Shown in pieces: positions 60,176 through 64,000 of a stretch of DNA of 64,000 nt. The number at the start of each line of letters is the position of its first letter. Positions within the stretch are counted from its first letter, which is position 1. The translations under genes were made by a program, and so were the position numbers. Origin of the DNA: CBDBJK01 sp965206395 (GTDB taxonomy: Bacteria; Chloroflexota; Dehalococcoidia; Lucifugimonadales; CATOSD01); NCBI GenBank assembly GCA_965206395.1, contig CBDBJK010000027.1, positions 1-64,000 of the forward strand, given 5' to 3'. The notes beneath the pieces were generated by a model. The model was not told the DNA's origin. It searched no databases and worked only from the letters and a program-made list of their open reading frames with translations.

Positions 60176-61329
60176 CTAAGAAGCTATCAGCAACCTTTGT
60201 CAAGACGATCTCTGCCCCAGGGCGATATGGAGACGGGCGCGGCGGGCATGGCCTGTCATTGCTGGTGAAGCCTTCGTCAACTGGACGGGTCCGGCGTATC
60301 TGGTGCCAACGTCTGAGGATCGATGGCAAGGCGGTTGACCTGGGGCTAGGTTCGTTCCCGGTGACGACGTTAGCCGAAGCACGGGCAAAGGCGTTGGCCA
60401 ACCGCCGATCCATCGAACACGGCCAGGACCCGCGCACCAAGGCTCGCACAGTCCCGACGTTCTCTCAAGCTCTTGAGACAGTGATAGACCTCCATCAAGC
60501 CAATTGGAAGAATCCCCGCGTTGCCGGTCAGTGGCGGGCCAGCATGAAAGTGTACGCCTTGCCGAAGCTGGGGCGCAAGACCGTTGCCGCTATCACCACG
60601 TCGGACATTATGGCCGTGCTGTCTCCGATATGGTTGGAGAAACGGGAGACGTCCCGGAAGCTACGCCAGCGGTTGGGGATGGTAATGAAGTGGGCGGTTG
60701 CAGAAGGCTATCGGGATGATAACCCGGCTGGTGATGCAATCGGCGCGGCCCTACCCAAGCCAACCCAACAAGTGGTCCACCAAAAGGCGTTGCCATTCGC
60801 GGAAGTGGGCGCGGCCTTGGCTGCCATCCGAGAGACCGGCGCTTGGCCAGCAACGAAACTTGCCTTTGAGTTTTTGACACTCACAGCAACCCGGTCTGGT
60901 GAGGTCCGTCAAGCAACCTGGTCTGAGATAGACCTTGAGAATCGGGTATGGGAGATTCCAGCGGCGAGAACGAAAACCGGCAAGGTGCATCGTGTCCCTT
61001 TGTCTAATCAGGCGATGGATCTGCTAGAGCAAGCGCGGGAATCGACCGGCGGCGAGGGCTTGGTGTTCCCGGCGCAGCGTGGAAAACCGTTGACGGATAG
61101 CACCATTAGCAAGCTCGTGCGGGAAAATGGCATCGGTTGTGTACCCCACGGTATGCGCTCCAGCTTCCGAGATTGGGGGGCTGAATGTTCGGATGCGCCA
61201 AGAGAGATAGCCGAGTTTGCCTTGGGCCACGTCGAAGGTTCGGCTGCGGAACTGGCCTACCGGCGAACAGATTACTTTGAACGCCGTAGGGAATTGATGC
61301 AAGCCTGGGCCGACTACCTGGCCAGCTAA
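60166..61329 (+). CDS. Tyrosine site-specific recombinase (phage/island integrase)
   Basis: This 387-residue integrase of the P4/CP4-57 type has an N-terminal arm-binding DUF4102 domain (SATFVKTISAPGRYGDGRGGHGLSLLV shown in part, LGLGSFPVTTLAEARAKA), a core-binding part and a catalytic domain. The residues are R in TLTATRSGEVRQATW, K in ARTKTGKVHRVPLS, H-x-x-R in PHGMRSSFRDWG, H in ALGHVEG and Tyr in AYRRTDYFERRRELM. The start is ATG 60166, preceded by GAGAGGGGAAT. It lies 170 bp beyond the 5' side of the tRNA cluster. I did not find an att duplicate. Confidence 0.93.
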   Translation: MERPKKLSATFVKTISAPGRYGDGRGGHGLSLLVKPSSTGRVRRIWCQRLRIDGKAVDLGLGSFPVTTLAEARAKALANRRSIEHGQDPRTKARTVPTFSQALETVIDLHQANWKNPRVAGQWRASMKVYALPKLGRKTVAAITTSDIMAVLSPIWLEKRETSRKLRQRLGMVMKWAVAEGYRDDNPAGDAIGAALPKPTQQVVHQKALPFAEVGAALAAIRETGAWPATKLAFEFLTLTATRSGEVRQATWSEIDLENRVWEIPAARTKTGKVHRVPLSNQAMDLLEQARESTGGEGLVFPAQRGKPLTDSTISKLVRENGIGCVPHGMRSSFRDWGAECSDAPREIAEFALGHVEGSAAELAYRRTDYFERRRELMQAWADYLAS

Positions 61330-61479
61330 CCGCAACAGCACCGATACTGACCCTGGACCGCCTCGAATTTCTGCTGTACCTCTCGAAACCGATCCTGCTG
61401 TACCCTTCTTATTTAGAAGGCTGATTTGACCTGACTCCTCACAATTCAACCGGAAGTCGAATGGCGTCGGTACTGTGGA

Positions 61480-62928
61480 TGTGCAACGATTATGTCAGTA
61501 GGTAGGTGTTCAGTGAAAATGTCAGTCCATGAGGACATTGACATTGACGGCAACGGAACAGAAGCGGTTACAGGTATTGGCAGGTGTGTTGGAAGGTCGG
61601 TTAAAGGTGACCGAAGCCTCTGGTTTGATGGGAGTGAGCGAGCGCCACGCATGGCGACTACTGGCAGCATTCAGAAAGGAAGGAGTTGCTGCCTTAGCTC
61701 ACGGGAACAGGGGCAGGACGCCAACGATCTCCACGGACCCAGCAATTCGGGATCGTGTCAGGGGCCTGGCCAAGGGGACTTATGCAGGACTCAACCACAC
61801 ACATCTGACTGAGCTGCTGGAGGAGCGGGAGGGCATCGACTTGTCACGATCCACGGTCAGACGGATCCTGCTGTCGGGCGGGATCAAGAGCCCACGCAAA
61901 CGCAGGGCTCCGAAGCATCACAGCAGGCGTGTGAGGTATCCCCAAGAAGGCATGCTGCTGCAGATTGATGGCAGCAAGCATGACTGGCTCCAAGGCCGTG
62001 GCCCCTACCTCACGCTCATCGCAGCCATAGACGATGCCACAGGCACCGTCCCCTTCGCCCTCTTCCGCGACCAAGAGGACGCTCACGGATACCTGTTAAT
62101 GCTCAGGTCTATCATCCAGGACAAGGGCGTCCCTATGGCCCTCTACAGTGACAGACACGGCATATTCCAACGCTCACCCAAAGAGCCTGAATCGTTGGAA
62201 GAGCAACTTCGAGGCAGACGTGACCCCACCCAGTTTGGAAGAGCGCTTCAGGAATTGGGAATAGAACTCATCCTGGCCTACACTCCACAGGCTAAAGGCC
62301 GAGTCGAGCGCCTCTTCGGCACTCTCCAGGACCGGTTGGTCTCCGAGATGCGGTTGGCTGGCGCCACTACCGCACAACAGGCCAACAACATTCTGTGGCG
62401 ACTTCTACCCGACTTCAACCGGCGCTTCGGTGTCTGCGCTGCACAGCAAGGTTCGGCCTATCGTCAACTATCGGCAGACCTGTCGCTGGATAGTGTGCTT
62501 TGCTTCAAGTACCTGCGTACTGTGGCCAACGACAATACCGTGCGGTTCAACTCCACTACACTCCAACTCCTACCCGACGCACACCGTGCTAGCTATGCAA
62601 GGGCCACAGTGGAGGTCCAGGAACGTCTTGACGGCAGCCTGGTCGTTGTCCACGCAGGTAAGACAATCGGCAGTCAGCCAGCTCCCTCCTCGCCTGTCAC
62701 GCTCAGAGCGCGCAATGGCCGAAGGGCCACAGGTACAATCAACACCGAGGGTCCAATCGATGCTGCTCTTGACCCTGTTGGGAACCCAACAGGGTCAAGA
62801 AAACAGGCTTCGGTGCCGCCAGCAACCCCGAAGACCAAACGGTCCAACAAACCTGGCCCCGACCACCCGTGGCGGAGAAAGCTACTGACATAATCATTGA
62901 ACAATTAGACTGACATATTCACTGGACA
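61480..62928 (+). mobile_element. ISNCY-type (IS1202-like) element
   Basis: It is about 1449 bp. Both ends begin TGT and carry TATGTCAGT twice at the same inner spacing: left TGTGCAACGATTATGTCAGT, and the complement of the right end TGTCCAGTGAATATGTCAGT. The paired motifs are probably transposase binding sites. The target duplication is not clear. Confidence 0.75.
61529..62893 (+). CDS. ISNCY-family DDE transposase
   Basis: This 454-residue protein has an N-terminal helix-turn-helix (LEGRLKVTEASGLMGVSERH), an rve/DDE core and a basic tail. The catalytic residues are D in LLQIDGSKHDWL, D in ALYSDRHGIF and E in AKGRVERLFGTLQDRLVSEM. The order and spacing match ISNCY-type transposases. The start is ATG 61529. 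The frame is intact, and the left-end repeats lie directly upstream. Confidence 0.88.
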   Translation: MRTLTLTATEQKRLQVLAGVLEGRLKVTEASGLMGVSERHAWRLLAAFRKEGVAALAHGNRGRTPTISTDPAIRDRVRGLAKGTYAGLNHTHLTELLEEREGIDLSRSTVRRILLSGGIKSPRKRRAPKHHSRRVRYPQEGMLLQIDGSKHDWLQGRGPYLTLIAAIDDATGTVPFALFRDQEDAHGYLLMLRSIIQDKGVPMALYSDRHGIFQRSPKEPESLEEQLRGRRDPTQFGRALQELGIELILAYTPQAKGRVERLFGTLQDRLVSEMRLAGATTAQQANNILWRLLPDFNRRFGVCAAQQGSAYRQLSADLSLDSVLCFKYLRTVANDNTVRFNSTTLQLLPDAHRASYARATVEVQERLDGSLVVVHAGKTIGSQPAPSSPVTLRARNGRRATGTINTEGPIDAALDPVGNPTGSRKQASVPPATPKTKRSNKPGPDHPWRRKLLT

Positions 62929-63021
62929 ACAACAAGGTGAATCGCACGACTTGACTGTTAGCTAATACGGCGGTAAAATTAAACGTGTTATACTCGTTTA
63001 GCCCATAAAGGAAGCGACATC

Positions 63022-63177
63022 ATGGGGCAGACAATCGAAGGAAAAGGGATAGTTACAGGCAAGGCCGCGATCACCCTTCAACACGCATTGGAACACCCCA
63101 AGTCAGACCCGGAAAAGGTCAAGAGGCTCAAAGAGGCATTACAGTTTCACCGTGGGGTGAAGGTTATAAAGAAGTAG
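63022..63177 (+). CDS. Small conserved-looking protein, 51 residues
   Basis: MGQTIEGKGIVTGKAAITLQ is followed by HALEHPKSDPEKVKRLKEAL and QFHRGVKVIKK. The ribosome site is AAAGGAAG, eight bases before the ATG, and TATACT at 62989-62994 could serve as a -10. A strong terminator follows 35 bases after the stop. It has a basic helical C-terminus and no membrane segment. I do not recognise the family. Confidence 0.6.
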   Translation: MGQTIEGKGIVTGKAAITLQHALEHPKSDPEKVKRLKEALQFHRGVKVIKK

Positions 63178-63211
63178 ATAACTATTTCTACATCCCAAAA
63201 GGCTAGAGTGC

Positions 63212-63246
63212 AAAAGGAGAGGATGATAAACATCCTCTCCTTTTTC
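63212..63246. terminator. Bidirectional terminator
   Basis: AAAAGGAGAGGATG pairs with CATCCTCTCCTTTT over a 5-base loop, with T-runs on both strands. It serves the 51-codon gene and the convergent acetyltransferase. Confidence 0.88.
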
Positions 63247-63260
63247 TTTATCTTCCTAGG

Positions 63261-63794
63261 CTAGCTGTTGTCCGCATATGTGTATAAGTCGAGCCACATT
63301 AGGATATTCTTCCCACCTGAGCCATTTCTAAAGCCACATGCTTTCCAAAACGCTTGTCCGCCTTTGTTATCCTTGTCCACATGCAATATCAACAGCCGCG
63401 CACCAATGCTACTCTGACTGACCTCGGCTAAGACCCAATCAAATACTTTTCGACCATATCCTTTGCGATGATGGTCAATATGTACGCCAAACCGTGCAAT
63501 CAGTACACTGGGAATCACATCACGGCCCATTTCTGTGATACCAGGACGGCGTACTACTCGTTGTGCATGCTGAACCTCCAGCAATGCCGCAGCTAAGGTA
63601 ACATAGCCGACTAGGTTTTGATCGTAGTAGAATAATGTGGTTTTGTTAATGAGCCATTCTTGCTGTTCAAGGGCGTCGTTCACTAGGAATTCGGTTACAG
63701 ATTGACCCCACGGTTCGTCACCGCAGTTCATGTCGGAGACATTAGCATCACGGTCTAACTGGCGTACATTCCATAATTTGGGGTCATCAATCAT
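63261..63794 (-). CDS. GNAT-family N-acetyltransferase
   Basis: This 177-residue protein binds acetyl-CoA at IDHHRKGYGRKVFDWVL (R/Q-x-x-G-x-G/A motif), after VLIARFGVHID (strand 4). LLILHVDKDNKGGQAFWKACGF is motif B. The substrate is unknown. TacT-like toxins have a similar fold, but no antitoxin gene lies next to it in the same direction. Confidence 0.85.
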   Translation of the reverse strand: MIDDPKLWNVRQLDRDANVSDMNCGDEPWGQSVTEFLVNDALEQQEWLINKTTLFYYDQNLVGYVTLAAALLEVQHAQRVVRRPGITEMGRDVIPSVLIARFGVHIDHHRKGYGRKVFDWVLAEVSQSSIGARLLILHVDKDNKGGQAFWKACGFRNGSGGKNILMWLDLYTYADNS

Positions 63795-63912
63795 CTTAGT
63801 CGCCTCACTATGGCACTGTAGTATTAGCCCTTACGCTCAGATAACATGCAGAGGAAATTACACCACACGGCAGTTATCGTACATGAGCATGTCGCTTTAA
63901 TCCATTGGGCTA

Positions 63913-64000
63913 GTGGTCCAACATCATTGAAATGAATACCATGATAGTCATTGTTCCTCTTGGGGGTTCAATCGTAACGTTGAACCGAGGAGGAACCATG
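63913..64000 (+). mobile_element. IS630-family element, second copy, truncated by the window end
   Basis: These 88 bases are identical to 34649-34736, including the ribosome site GAGGAGGA and the first ATG. A TA target lies at 63911-63912. Confidence 0.93.

Noticed and set aside
63022..63794. Toxin-antitoxin pair made of the 51-codon gene and the GNAT gene
   Set aside because: The two are convergent with a shared terminator. Known TacAT pairs are co-directional with the antitoxin first.

Overview
The window is bacterial chromosome and most resembles Chloroflexota of the SAR202/Dehalococcoidia type. This placement is inferred from gene content: pyrF followed by DUF951, an atpZ-B-E-F-H-A-G-D-C operon next to rex, and many one-domain catabolic enzymes such as luciferase-like monooxygenases, a CoA-transferase, HpcH-type aldolase and PuuE-like deacetylases. 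No rRNA or other phylogenetic marker was tested.

Layout. 1-4 kb: 5' part of a sulfurtransferase (-), then pyrF, a DUF951 protein, a DUF151 nuclease and a frameshifted membrane-anchored glycosidase-like gene. 4.2-11.9 kb: the complete F1Fo ATP synthase operon, carrying a MITE-like insertion between atpF and atpH. It ends at a perfect 23-bp-stem bidirectional terminator shared with convergent rex. 13-16 kb: P1 peptidase, DUF2520 and panB. 16-34.6 kb: a long series of catabolic or accessory enzymes in short operons, separated by GC-rich hairpin repeats. 34.6-43.7 kb: an IS630 element, small hypotheticals, and a minus-strand set of alcohol dehydrogenase, alpha/beta hydrolase, two deacetylases and a PEP-mutase/isocitrate-lyase family enzyme, followed by a dienelactone hydrolase. 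43.8-59.6 kb: an IS-rich accessory region. 59.8-64 kb: three minus-strand tRNAs, a tyrosine integrase, an ISNCY-type element, a 51-codon gene, a GNAT acetyltransferase and the first 88 bp of a second IS630 copy, cut by the window end.

The most interesting part is 46.3-59.6 kb. It encodes a membrane Ser/Thr kinase, a TelA-like protein, a small membrane protein whose start overlaps the telA stop, and three von Willebrand factor A (VWA) proteins. Two of the VWA proteins fuse a solute-binding-like ectodomain to the VWA domain and one has a zinc ribbon and two membrane segments. A secreted metallophosphatase/5'-nucleotidase lipoprotein follows. I read this as a possible envelope signalling or stress system; that function is inference. 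The locus is decaying. Three genes carry IS elements whose removal, with one target-site copy, restores the reading frame exactly: the kinase (TAA duplication), the small membrane protein (TA) and the nucleotidase (CTAG). The first VWA gene lacks one base at codon 3 compared with its paralogue.

A second notable signal is a roughly 91-bp dispersed repeat lying in frame inside pyrF, with an inverted relative inside the MITE of the ATP synthase operon. No CRISPR array, rRNA or prophage structural genes were seen.
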